A stretch of 18,923 nt of DNA from a bacterium. Its GTDB lineage: Bacteria > Patescibacteriota > Minisyncoccia > Phycocordibacterales > 2-02-FULL-43-11. Both the position numbers and the translations under genes were made by a program. Location of the stretch: NCBI GenBank assembly GCA_021814895.1, contig JAKAHN010000001.1:1-18923 (forward strand), written 5' to 3'. Of this stretch, positions 12,632-18,296 are shown one piece after another (the first letter of the stretch is position 1; each line of letters starts with the position of its first letter). The notes under the pieces were generated by a model that saw only the letters and a program-made list of their open reading frames with translations, ran no database searches and was not told where the DNA came from.

Positions 12632-12775
12632 GCCCTTAGTAGGAATCGAATCTTACAGGTTCAGTCCCCTCATTGGTTTTTTGCTTCGTCCTACGGACTC
12701 GCAAAAAAGCTCAATGAGGCTTCGCTTCCTACACGAAAGCGCCCCGCGCTTTCTATCGGTCAAAAGCTTCACTTT
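12632..12775 (-). repeat. tRNA-Arg downstream module ending in a perfect copy of the tRNA 3' end
   Basis: Bases 12632-12651 are identical over 20 bases to 12776-12795, the last part of tRNA-Arg; the offset is exactly 144. Between them, on the minus strand, lie a perfect 8-bp hairpin GAAAGCGC/GCGCTTTC (12735-12753), an inverted partial copy of the T arm (12716-12734, sharing GTAGGAA and CGAA), and a long hairpin with outer arms CCTCATTG (12668-12675) / CAATGAGG (12712-12719). The inner part of that hairpin, TTTTTTGCGAG...CGAAGCAAAAAA (12677-12708), matches the hairpin motif of the tRNA-Glu module. An open frame across this interval is not a gene. Confidence 0.75.
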
Positions 12776-12847
12776 TGCCCTTAGTAGGAATCGAACCTAC
12801 AACTACTCCTTAGGACGGAGTTGTTATATCCATTTAACTATAAGGGC
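12776..12847 (-). tRNA. tRNA-Arg (anticodon CCT)
   Basis: A 72-nt cloverleaf. Acceptor GCCCTTA/TAAGGGC, discriminator A; D arm GTTA/TAAC; anticodon stem ACTCC/GGAGT around GTCCTAA, anticodon CCT (reads AGG); T arm GTAGG-TTCGATT-CCTAC. CCA is not encoded. Confidence 0.95.
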
Positions 12848-12861
12848 GCTATCAAACTTAC

Positions 12862-12878
12862 AACTTATAACTTATCAC
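12862..12878. repeat. Intergenic copy of the repeat found inside tsaD
   Basis: AACTTATAACTTATCAC differs at one base from the reverse complement of 7755-7771 in tsaD. Similar words (AACTAATAACTTATCATC) lie on the plus strand of the lepA insertion near 15784-15801. Confidence 0.65.
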
Positions 12879-12881
12879 AAA

Positions 12882-12922
12882 ATAACAAAACCTTGAAGCT
12901 AATAGCTTCAAGGTTTTGTTAT
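12882..12922 (-). terminator. Long perfect hairpin, terminator of the glutaredoxin gene
   Basis: A perfect 19-bp stem ATAACAAAACCTTGAAGCT (12882-12900) / its complement (12904-12922), loop AAT. On the minus strand it is followed by TTTTG and lies about 95 bases beyond the glutaredoxin stop. The centre AGCTAATAGCT matches the intergenic AGCTAAT repeat family. Confidence 0.7.
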
Positions 12923-12945
12923 CTTTATTGGAAGCGGTCAGAATA

Positions 12946-12983
12946 CCCCGTCAGTTTGCCACGGGAATAGGACGGGGGCAAAC
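12946..12983 (-). other. Interlocked alternative hairpins in the glutaredoxin 3' region
   Basis: Two 7-bp pairings are interleaved: CCCCGTC (12946-12952) with GACGGGG (12971-12977), and GTTTGCC (12954-12960) with GGCAAAC (12977-12983). They share base 12977 and cross each other, so they form either mutually exclusive stems or a strained pseudoknot. The patch is strikingly G+C-rich for this intergenic region. Function unknown. Confidence 0.4.
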
Positions 12984-12991
12984 TTTATTTT

Positions 12992-13019
12992 CTAACAGCT
13001 AATAATAGCTAACAGCTAT
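12992..13019. repeat. AGCTAATA/AGCTAACAGC repeat at the glutaredoxin stop
   Basis: CTAACAGCTAATAATAGC and CTAACAGCTATT are repeats of the same word family as 505-532. They overlap the stop codon and last codon of the glutaredoxin gene. Confidence 0.55.
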
Positions 13020-13258
13020 TTTATTTCCAGAAGTTCTCTCAATCTTCCCTCATCAAAACCTACAATTAATTCGTCCCCAACGGTAATAACTGGCACGCCT
13101 AATTGACCGCTCTTTTCCATCATTTCCTTTCTTTTAGCAACATCGGATGCTACGTCAAAATTTTCATATTTTACACCGTTTTCATTGAAAAAATCCTTTG
13201 CCATATTGCAATAAACGCAAGTGGGGGTTGAATAAATTGAGACCTTTTTTGTAGCCAT
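13016..13258 (-). CDS. Glutaredoxin-like thiol-disulfide protein
   Basis: An 80-residue thioredoxin-fold protein of the glutaredoxin/NrdH/YruB group. The active site is C14-V-Y-C17 in YSTPTCVYCNMAKDFF. The cis-proline is P56 in GVPVITV, followed by the usual FDEGRLRELL end. Glutaredoxins normally use glutathione; the CVYC site and short length also fit NrdH-like proteins reduced by a flavoprotein. With an AhpF-like reductase lacking its own thioredoxin domains at 2423-3349, this protein is a plausible electron acceptor (inference). It has its own promoter at 13291-13318. Confidence 0.92.
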   Translation of the reverse strand: MATKKVSIYSTPTCVYCNMAKDFFNENGVKYENFDVASDVAKRKEMMEKSGQLGVPVITVGDELIVGFDEGRLRELLEIK

Positions 13259-13290
13259 ATTGTTTTTTTATTAACTTATAATGGTTCATT

Positions 13291-13318
13291 ATTATAACGC
13301 ATAAAACAATCCGCGCAA
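13291..13318 (-). promoter_or_regulatory. Promoter of the glutaredoxin-like gene
   Basis: On the minus strand -35 TTGCGC (complement of 13313-13318), 16-base spacer and -10 TATAAT (complement of 13291-13296). The leader would be about 27 bases. Confidence 0.5.
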
Positions 13319-13394
13319 TACATTTTTTTACAGTGGAACATATAACATTTAACTTGTAACTGCTAATTCCCTAATAGTTATTATACTTATAGTC

Positions 13395-13451
13395 GAAACT
13401 CGTCCCACGAGTTTCTCACCTCGCAAAATAATGAGCGAAGCGAATATATTT
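13395..13451 (-). repeat. tRNA-Gly downstream module
   Basis: GCAAAATA (13423-13430) pairs with TATTTTGC (13447-13454) at the tRNA 3' end. Beyond it on the minus strand, TTTTGCGAGGTGAGAA and ACTCG (13407-13428) form a gapped inverted copy of the tRNA-Gly 3' end (TTTTGCGGGTAGCGAGAA, then AACTCG). GAAACTCGT/ACGAGTTTC (13395-13415) is a perfect 9-bp hairpin whose outer strand, ACGAGTTTCGACT, resembles the T arm CGAGTTCGATTCT in the direct sense. The TTCGCTTCGCTCA loop recalls the GAAGTGAGCGA word of the Ser module. Confidence 0.5.
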
Positions 13452-13522
13452 TGCGGGTAGCGAGAATCGAACTCGCGTCTCAACCTTGGGAAGGTCGCAT
13501 TCTGCCACTAAACCATACCCGC
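13452..13522 (-). tRNA. tRNA-Gly (anticodon CCC)
   Basis: A 71-nt cloverleaf. Acceptor GCGGGTA/TACCCGC, discriminator A; anticodon stem CGACC/GGTTG around TTCCCAA, anticodon CCC; T arm GCGAG-TTCGATT-CTCGC. CCA is not encoded. It follows the FtsB-like gene by 21 bases on the same strand and may be co-transcribed with it. Confidence 0.95.
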
Positions 13523-13543
13523 ATTACTTCTTAAATCAACTTT

Positions 13544-13933
13544 CTATAACCCAAATCGATTGAAAAGCTTCTGCCACCAACTCATTTTTTGTTGAGAAGC
13601 TGTTACGGAAGTAGCCTCGTTATTGTCCGATATTATCATTATCACTTCTTCGCCCGGTTTGGCAACCGGAAATCTCTCCCGAATTTCTTTTTCCAAACCA
13701 CTTTCGGTTTGCAATTTTGCAACCTTAGCGCTTAGTTCTGCTTCCCTATTTGTTTCATCTTTCAAGTTTATCTCAGCGGTTTGGCGAAAATTAATACTAG
13801 CCCTTAATCTTTGAAAAATCTTCCAATTTGAATAAACCAAAAGACCAGAAAGAACAGTTAGTATCAAAACGATAAATAAGTAAAAGGTTTTTCGCCAAAA
13901 AAAACTCCTTGTTTTTAAACTTTCTCTTATCAC
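13544..13933 (-). CDS. FtsB/DivIC-like septum formation protein
   Basis: A 129-residue bitopic protein: a basic cytoplasmic start (MIRESLKTRSFFWRK), one membrane helix (about 16-36), and a periplasm/outside coiled coil (about 40-85, with the QTAEINLKDETNREAELSAK and KVAKLQTE segments). The family-typical GLEKEIRERFPVAKPGEEVIMII follows, then a tail ending WWQKLFNRFGL. FtsB/DivIC proteins join the divisome through a heterotrimer with FtsL and FtsQ. The EREIREKF..V.PGEEV pattern is the strongest evidence. The start codon is GTG. It is divergent from the 35-residue membrane protein at 14003. Confidence 0.87.
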   Translation of the reverse strand: MIRESLKTRSFFWRKTFYLFIVLILTVLSGLLVYSNWKIFQRLRASINFRQTAEINLKDETNREAELSAKVAKLQTESGLEKEIRERFPVAKPGEEVIMIISDNNEATSVTASQQKMSWWQKLFNRFGL

Positions 13934-13956
13934 TTTATTTATTCTGAAAAATTAGC

Positions 13957-13962
13957 TATAAT
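13957..13962 (+). promoter_or_regulatory. -10 box upstream of the 35-residue membrane protein
   Basis: A perfect TATAAT, about 40 bases before the ATG at 14003. The -35 position holds only A/T-rich sequence. Confidence 0.4.
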
Positions 13963-14002
13963 CTCTATATATTACTACATTAAACAATCATAATAAACAA
14001 TC

Positions 14003-14110
14003 ATGTTTGGAAAACATAATAAAAAATGGTTTCGTTTCTTTTGGACAGCGGTCTGTATTTTAGTGGCGGTAAGTATGATCTTACTCTATTTTCCAGCTAT
14101 CCGATTTTAA
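14003..14110 (+). CDS. Tiny single-helix membrane protein (35 residues)
   Basis: A short frame reading MFGKHNKKWFRFFWTAVC and then ILVAVSMILLYFPAIRF. A basic N-terminus is followed by one membrane helix (about 13-31), so it is probably an N-in membrane peptide. It lies in the divergent gap between the FtsB-like gene and convergent lepA, with a TATAAT upstream. I do not recognise a family. The basic-then-hydrophobic design and promoter support it, but chance cannot be excluded at this length. Confidence 0.5.
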   Translation: MFGKHNKKWFRFFWTAVCILVAVSMILLYFPAIRF

Positions 14111-14145
14111 CTGAACTAGTAACTGTTTTAGAACGAAGCCAGATT

Positions 14146-16047
14146 TTACTCTTTCATCATTTTCACAAAAACGTCTTGCGGTATTTCAACACTACCGCGG
14201 TCTTTTAATCTTTTTTTTCCTTCTTTTTGCTTTTTCCACAATTTCATTTTCCGACTTCGGTCTCCGCCATAAAGATAACCGGCGACATCTTTCTTTAAAG
14301 CGGTAAGCGCTTTGGAAGAAATTATTCGGCCCATTGCCTGACCTTGAATTTTAACAGTGAAAAGTTGTCGCGGTAAAATTTCATGAAGCTTCTCAACAGA
14401 TTTTTTAGCTTCTTCTTCCACTTTTCTTCGCGACACAATTTTCGTAAAAGCCGGCACGATTTCATCGGCAACCAAAATATCCAACCTGACAACATCCGCT
14501 TCGCGATTTTCTTCCATTATTGAATACGATAAAGAGGCAAAACCTGAAGAAACGCTTTTCAACTCGTCAAAAAAACCTCGCATCAATTCCCGAAGTGGCA
14601 TTTCCGCTTCAACAGAAGTCCTGTGTTCTCCAAAATCGCCGGTTGCTCCGGTTACCGCTTCATGGTCGTACAATAATCTTGTTATACTTCCAAGATAATC
14701 GGGAGGAGTGATAATTTTCAAAGAAACCCAAGGTTCAAAAACTTTTTCCACCATTCCGAATTCAGGGAAAAGAGCCGGTGAAAACACCGTGGTTTTTTTT
14801 CCTCTTTTTTCAAAAACTTCATAACGAATCGACGGCGTGGTAATTATTAACTTCAAACCAAATTCCCTTTTCAGTCTCTCAGTGATTATTTCCAAATGAA
14901 GCATTCCTAAAAAACCGCAACGAAAACCTCTTCCCAAAATTCCGGATGATTCTTCTTCAAAAGCGAAAGACGAGTCAGAAAGTCTTAATCTCTCAAGCGC
15001 TTGACGGAGCAAATTCCAGTCGTCGCCTCCAGTCTTACCTCCGCCAATAGACTGATTTTCCGGATAAAGAGAAGCCCAAACAACAGGTTTAGGTGTCATA
15101 TAGCCCGACAGAGCGGAAAGAGGTTTCTTGGCGAGAGTTATCGTGTCTCCAACCGAAGCGATACCGGGACGCTTTATTCCGGTAATGATATAACCGATTT
15201 CACCTGCTGAAATCTTATCAATGGGTTTTTGTTCCGGGGTAAAAATACCAACTTCAATCGGTGAAAACTTTTCATTGGCAGCAACAAACAAAAGATTGTC
15301 GCCTTTGGTTACTTCACCTTCAAAAACACGCACATAAACAATAACGCCCGTATGATTTGAATACTGAAAATCAAAAATTAAGCCTCTAAAACTGTTACTG
15401 CCGGCAAAATCCTCTCTTGGTGGTGGAACCCGCTTTATAATGGCATTTAGAAGCTCTGGCACACCATCCCCGGTCTTACCGGACACTTCTAAAACGTCAG
15501 ACTCAGGGCAACTGAGCAATTTGGAAATTTCCGTCTTTACTTCCGCTGTTCGAGCAAGCGGTGAATCAATCTTACTTATAACCGGCAAGATAACGATTCC
15601 GGCATCGCGAGCCATTTGAAGAGTGGTCAGAGTTTGAGCTTGAACCCCTTGAGTAGCATCGACTAAAAGAATAGAACCCTCAACAGCCTTAAGAGCGCGG
15701 GAAACTTCGTACGAGAAGTCAATATGTCCGGGAGTATCAATTAAATTTAATGTATACGTTGAGTTTAATAACTCATCATTTATAACTAATAACTTATCAT
15801 CAAAAAATTTTTGATTTTCAGTGATTAGCGGTTGGTGGTTGGTAATTGGTTTATATTTCATCCGCACAGGAGTCATTTTGATAGTAATCCCGCGCTCGCG
15901 TTCAAGCTCCATATTGTCCAACACCTGCGCCTGCATTTTTCTTTTTTCAATCGTACCGGTAATCTCCAACATCCTATCGGCCAAAGTGCTTTTACCGTGG
16001 TCAATGTGGGCTATGATACTGAAATTGCGAATATGTTCTAAAGTCAT
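14146..16047 (-). CDS. lepA: Elongation factor 4 (LepA), with a G-domain insertion
   Basis: A ribosome-binding GTPase that acts on tRNA-bound or assembling ribosomes. Domains follow the EF-G order without domain IV, and the LepA-specific C-terminus is present (YGGDRSRKMKLWKKQKEGKK, then VEIPQDVFVKMM). The P-loop is AHIDHGKST (13-21) and G3 is DTPGH (104-108). G4 reads S158-K-I-D rather than the standard NKID. Residues about 67-97 are an extra low-complexity stretch (with ITNHQPLIT and KLLVINDELL) between the switch I strand and G3, where E. coli LepA has only a short turn. The start at 16047 (MTLEHIRNFSIIAHIDHGKS) was chosen over 16107 because it matches the family start and a promoter box lies just upstream; it gives 633 residues. 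Confidence 0.96.
   Translation of the reverse strand: MTLEHIRNFSIIAHIDHGKSTLADRMLEITGTIEKRKMQAQVLDNMELERERGITIKMTPVRMKYKPITNHQPLITENQKFFDDKLLVINDELLNSTYTLNLIDTPGHIDFSYEVSRALKAVEGSILLVDATQGVQAQTLTTLQMARDAGIVILPVISKIDSPLARTAEVKTEISKLLSCPESDVLEVSGKTGDGVPELLNAIIKRVPPPREDFAGSNSFRGLIFDFQYSNHTGVIVYVRVFEGEVTKGDNLLFVAANEKFSPIEVGIFTPEQKPIDKISAGEIGYIITGIKRPGIASVGDTITLAKKPLSALSGYMTPKPVVWASLYPENQSIGGGKTGGDDWNLLRQALERLRLSDSSFAFEEESSGILGRGFRCGFLGMLHLEIITERLKREFGLKLIITTPSIRYEVFEKRGKKTTVFSPALFPEFGMVEKVFEPWVSLKIITPPDYLGSITRLLYDHEAVTGATGDFGEHRTSVEAEMPLRELMRGFFDELKSVSSGFASLSYSIMEENREADVVRLDILVADEIVPAFTKIVSRRKVEEEAKKSVEKLHEILPRQLFTVKIQGQAMGRIISSKALTALKKDVAGYLYGGDRSRKMKLWKKQKEGKKRLKDRGSVEIPQDVFVKMMKE
15757..15849 (-). 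repeat. In-frame repeat insertion in lepA (ITNHQ type)
   Basis: On the coding strand, ATTACCAACCACCAACCGCT and AATCACTG are followed by GATGATAAGTTATTAGTTAT and GATGAGTTATTAAAC. This is the same left/right arrangement as tsaD insertion 2. It encodes about 31 residues inside the GTPase domain. Confidence 0.68.
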
Positions 16048-16054
16048 GGGAAAA

Positions 16055-16063
16055 AATATAACA
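16055..16063 (-). promoter_or_regulatory. Extended -10 promoter of lepA, leaderless geometry
   Basis: On the minus strand TGT-TATATT (-10 as complement of 16055-16060) ends 7 bases before the ATG at 16047. It also rules out the longer upstream start at 16107 for this transcript. Confidence 0.5.
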
Positions 16064-16104
16064 TCGAAATCCATTGTTGGAAAGCTGACTATTTTAATTT
16101 TATA

Positions 16105-16132
16105 CAAAAAAAATAGCTCGTGATTGAGCTAT
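16105..16132 (-). terminator. Intrinsic terminator of the orphan gene at 16129-16497
   Basis: A perfect 7-bp stem ATAGCTC (16113-16119) / GAGCTAT (16126-16132), loop of six, followed on the minus strand by eight T (complement of A 16106-16113 including the stem edge). It overlaps the stop codon. Confidence 0.85.
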
Positions 16133-16497
16133 CGGTGACCATTCACCTTTTGTGGCCAAAAATCTTCCACCTTCCTCGCGGGTGGAATCGGCAACCAGGC
16201 GGTGAAAAAGTGTCTTGGTCCCTTTCTATCCCCTACGATTTTCCTACCCTTGCAGGGTCTTGGAAGACAGAACCCGTTTGACCAAAATTGCCCCAAAAGG
16301 TATTGGCAGTTACCAACTAGTGAACCAAACTCGTCCTCGTCGGCATCTGACTCTGGCAAAAAAACATTGACCGTCCACCACTTACTGTCGTGGACAACAA
16401 CCAATAACACCTCGACTGTCGGATAACACTTCTGCAGTTCATTCAAAAGTTTCTCCTGTAAAACCGATTTACCTTCACTAGGTAAGATTGTTTCCAT
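16129..16497 (-). CDS. Orphan small protein, unknown function
   Basis: Encodes 122 residues that I do not recognise. It opens with a polar helix (VLQEKLLNELQKCYP) and continues with a hydrophobic beta-like stretch VEVLLVVVHDSKWWTVNVFL, an acidic cluster (ESDADEDEF), a Cys/Trp-rich middle (GNCQYLLGQFWSNGFCLPRP) and a basic end. The start at 16497 was preferred over 16551 because a promoter lies at 16524-16551, inside the longer frame. It sits between murJ and lepA, all on the minus strand, but has its own promoter and terminator, and its G+C content looks higher than that of its neighbours. Confidence 0.65.
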   Translation of the reverse strand: METILPSEGKSVLQEKLLNELQKCYPTVEVLLVVVHDSKWWTVNVFLPESDADEDEFGSLVGNCQYLLGQFWSNGFCLPRPCKGRKIVGDRKGPRHFFTAWLPIPPARKVEDFWPQKVNGHR

Positions 16498-16523
16498 AAT
16501 GTCGCAACTATCTTTCTTTTTAG

Positions 16524-16551
16524 AGTCTATACTTAATGACAGCACTGTCAA
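16524..16551 (-). promoter_or_regulatory. Promoter of the orphan at 16129-16497, with an operator-like palindrome
   Basis: On the minus strand a perfect -35 TTGACA (complement of 16546-16551), 16-base spacer and -10 TAGACT (complement of 16524-16529). A perfect inverted repeat TGACAGCACTGTCA (16537-16550) overlaps the -35 box and could bind a dimeric repressor. The leader would be about 20 bases. Confidence 0.55.
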
Positions 16552-16566
16552 TTACAGCAAAGTGAA

Positions 16567-18252
16567 TCAGAGTCTTTCAACGTCTACGTCCGGAGCAACA
16601 GCTCCAGCTTTCCAAATCCTATGATGAAGCGTTTTCCAAACATCTTTTAGCTCTTCATTTTTTAAAAGTTTTAAAATAGCCACAATGACGGTAATTCCAA
16701 TAATACCAGCAACAAAACCTTGCAAGAAAATCCCGACAAAAGTATCCAGATTGAAAATGCCACCGAAAAAATCTAAAAAATTATAAGTTAAAAATCCGCC
16801 GATAACAGACGCGGAAAAAACCTCCCAGAAGGGCGTAATTGTTGCCTTAGTAAAACCTTTGAAATCGTGTTCAAAAGCCACCCAATGAATAATCATATTT
16901 ATTGTCACGCCGATTGAATATGCCAAAGCCAACATCAAAACTGCTGTACCCGGGACATCAGCTACTCTGAAAAGCGATTCAATAAAATATTTGAAGGTTA
17001 AAAAAGTATTGAAGAAATGAATCATTATAAATCCAAAAACAACAATCAGAGTGGAAGATATAAGGTTTATAACCATTGGTTTCCAAGTTCGGCCATCTGA
17101 GTAATAAGCTCTTACAAAAAGTAAAAGCAGACTTTGTGGAACAAGTGATAAAACAAAAATAGCCAGAGTTGCGGCGGTCAAACGAGTGTCAGACCAACTG
17201 AATTGGCCGGAACCTAAAATCACTCTGACAATCTGCGCCCGCAAGACGATAAACATAACCATTATCGGTATTGACCAAAAAATTATATGGCGAGTGGCGA
17301 TAATCATATGTTCCAAAAACTTCCCTTTTTGACCGCCTGAGAGCAATCGTGACAGCATTGGAAAAGCAGCAGAACTATAACTGACGCCGACGATGGCAAG
17401 CGGAACTGATTGAAGATTGAATGAATAATTAAAAATGGCAATTGAACCGGTTGACATCAAAGAAGCGAGGGCTATAAGAAAAAAAGTGGCAATTTGGTTT
17501 GAAGAAAGAGTTAAGGTACGAGGTAAAGACAACAATACCACTCTTTTTATACTTCCGAAATTTACTTTCCACAGAATTTTCGGGAACATTTTTTGACTGA
17601 CGATAAACGGCACCTGAATAAAAAGATGAAGGAAGGCGCCAATCGTCACACCAAACATTAAACCGGGCAAACCAAAAATCGGATAAAGAACGATTATGCC
17701 AAAAATTATTCCTATATTATAAACAATCGGGCTGGTAGCATAAAGAAAAAATCTGTTATAAAGTTGAGTAATGCTGGCAAAGAAATTTGAAATACCTAAT
17801 AGAATCGGCGATAAAAGTAAAATCCTGGTTGCTAAAATCAAGTCCGGCAAAAGAGGGTCATTGGCAAAACCCGGTAAAACTTTCGGCACAATATAAGGGT
17901 CAAAAACAAAAACGATCGCAGCCACAGCAAAAATCGCAAAGAAAAAGACAGAAAAAGTCTGGTCAATAAAACTTTTTACATTTTCTTTGTTGTTTACAAA
18001 ACGCTCGGTCAAAAAAGGAACTAGTACAGAAATTGAAACCATTGAGGCAATGGAGATAAAAATAAAATCTGGTATTCTAAAGGCGGCGTAGTAAATATCA
18101 AGAAGATGGCTGGCTCCAAACTGATAAGCCAATAGGCGATCTCGAATCAAAGCTAAAATTTGAGAAAGAAAAGCAAAAGTCGCCAAGAGATAAGCGGCCT
18201 CATGGAGTCCGCTTATCTCTTTATTAAATAAGGCTAGTAAACGCTTTACCAT
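16567..18252 (-). CDS. murJ: Lipid II flippase MurJ
   Basis: Moves the peptidoglycan precursor lipid II across the cytoplasmic membrane; a MOP-superfamily transporter. The 561 residues contain about 14 hydrophobic helices. Family features include the N-terminal LSQILALIRDRLLAYQFGAS and DIYYAAFRIPDFIF, the amphipathic loop region with FVNNKENVKSFIDQTF, the segment LYNRFFLYATSPIVYNIGII, GVTIGAFLHLFIQVPF, and SYSSAAFPMLSRL. The protein is slightly longer than typical (about 510-530), mainly from a C-terminal cytoplasmic tail (LKNEELKDVWKTLHHRIWKA). It lies 44 bases after the TPR gene on the same strand, so the two may be one transcript. Confidence 0.95.
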   Translation of the reverse strand: MVKRLLALFNKEISGLHEAAYLLATFAFLSQILALIRDRLLAYQFGASHLLDIYYAAFRIPDFIFISIASMVSISVLVPFLTERFVNNKENVKSFIDQTFSVFFFAIFAVAAIVFVFDPYIVPKVLPGFANDPLLPDLILATRILLLSPILLGISNFFASITQLYNRFFLYATSPIVYNIGIIFGIIVLYPIFGLPGLMFGVTIGAFLHLFIQVPFIVSQKMFPKILWKVNFGSIKRVVLLSLPRTLTLSSNQIATFFLIALASLMSTGSIAIFNYSFNLQSVPLAIVGVSYSSAAFPMLSRLLSGGQKGKFLEHMIIATRHIIFWSIPIMVMFIVLRAQIVRVILGSGQFSWSDTRLTAATLAIFVLSLVPQSLLLLFVRAYYSDGRTWKPMVINLISSTLIVVFGFIMIHFFNTFLTFKYFIESLFRVADVPGTAVLMLALAYSIGVTINMIIHWVAFEHDFKGFTKATITPFWEVFSASVIGGFLTYNFLDFFGGIFNLDTFVGIFLQGFVAGIIGITVIVAILKLLKNEELKDVWKTLHHRIWKAGAVAPDVDVERL

Positions 18253-18296
18253 TTATTTTGTCGATCTCTGCCACTCAAAGACCGCTGTTTTATTTA

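Noticed and set aside
12630..12896. An 88-codon plus-strand open frame over tRNA-Arg and its module
   Set aside because: It reads antisense through the tRNA, the duplicated tRNA end and several hairpins; its openness is a by-product of G+C-rich repeats.
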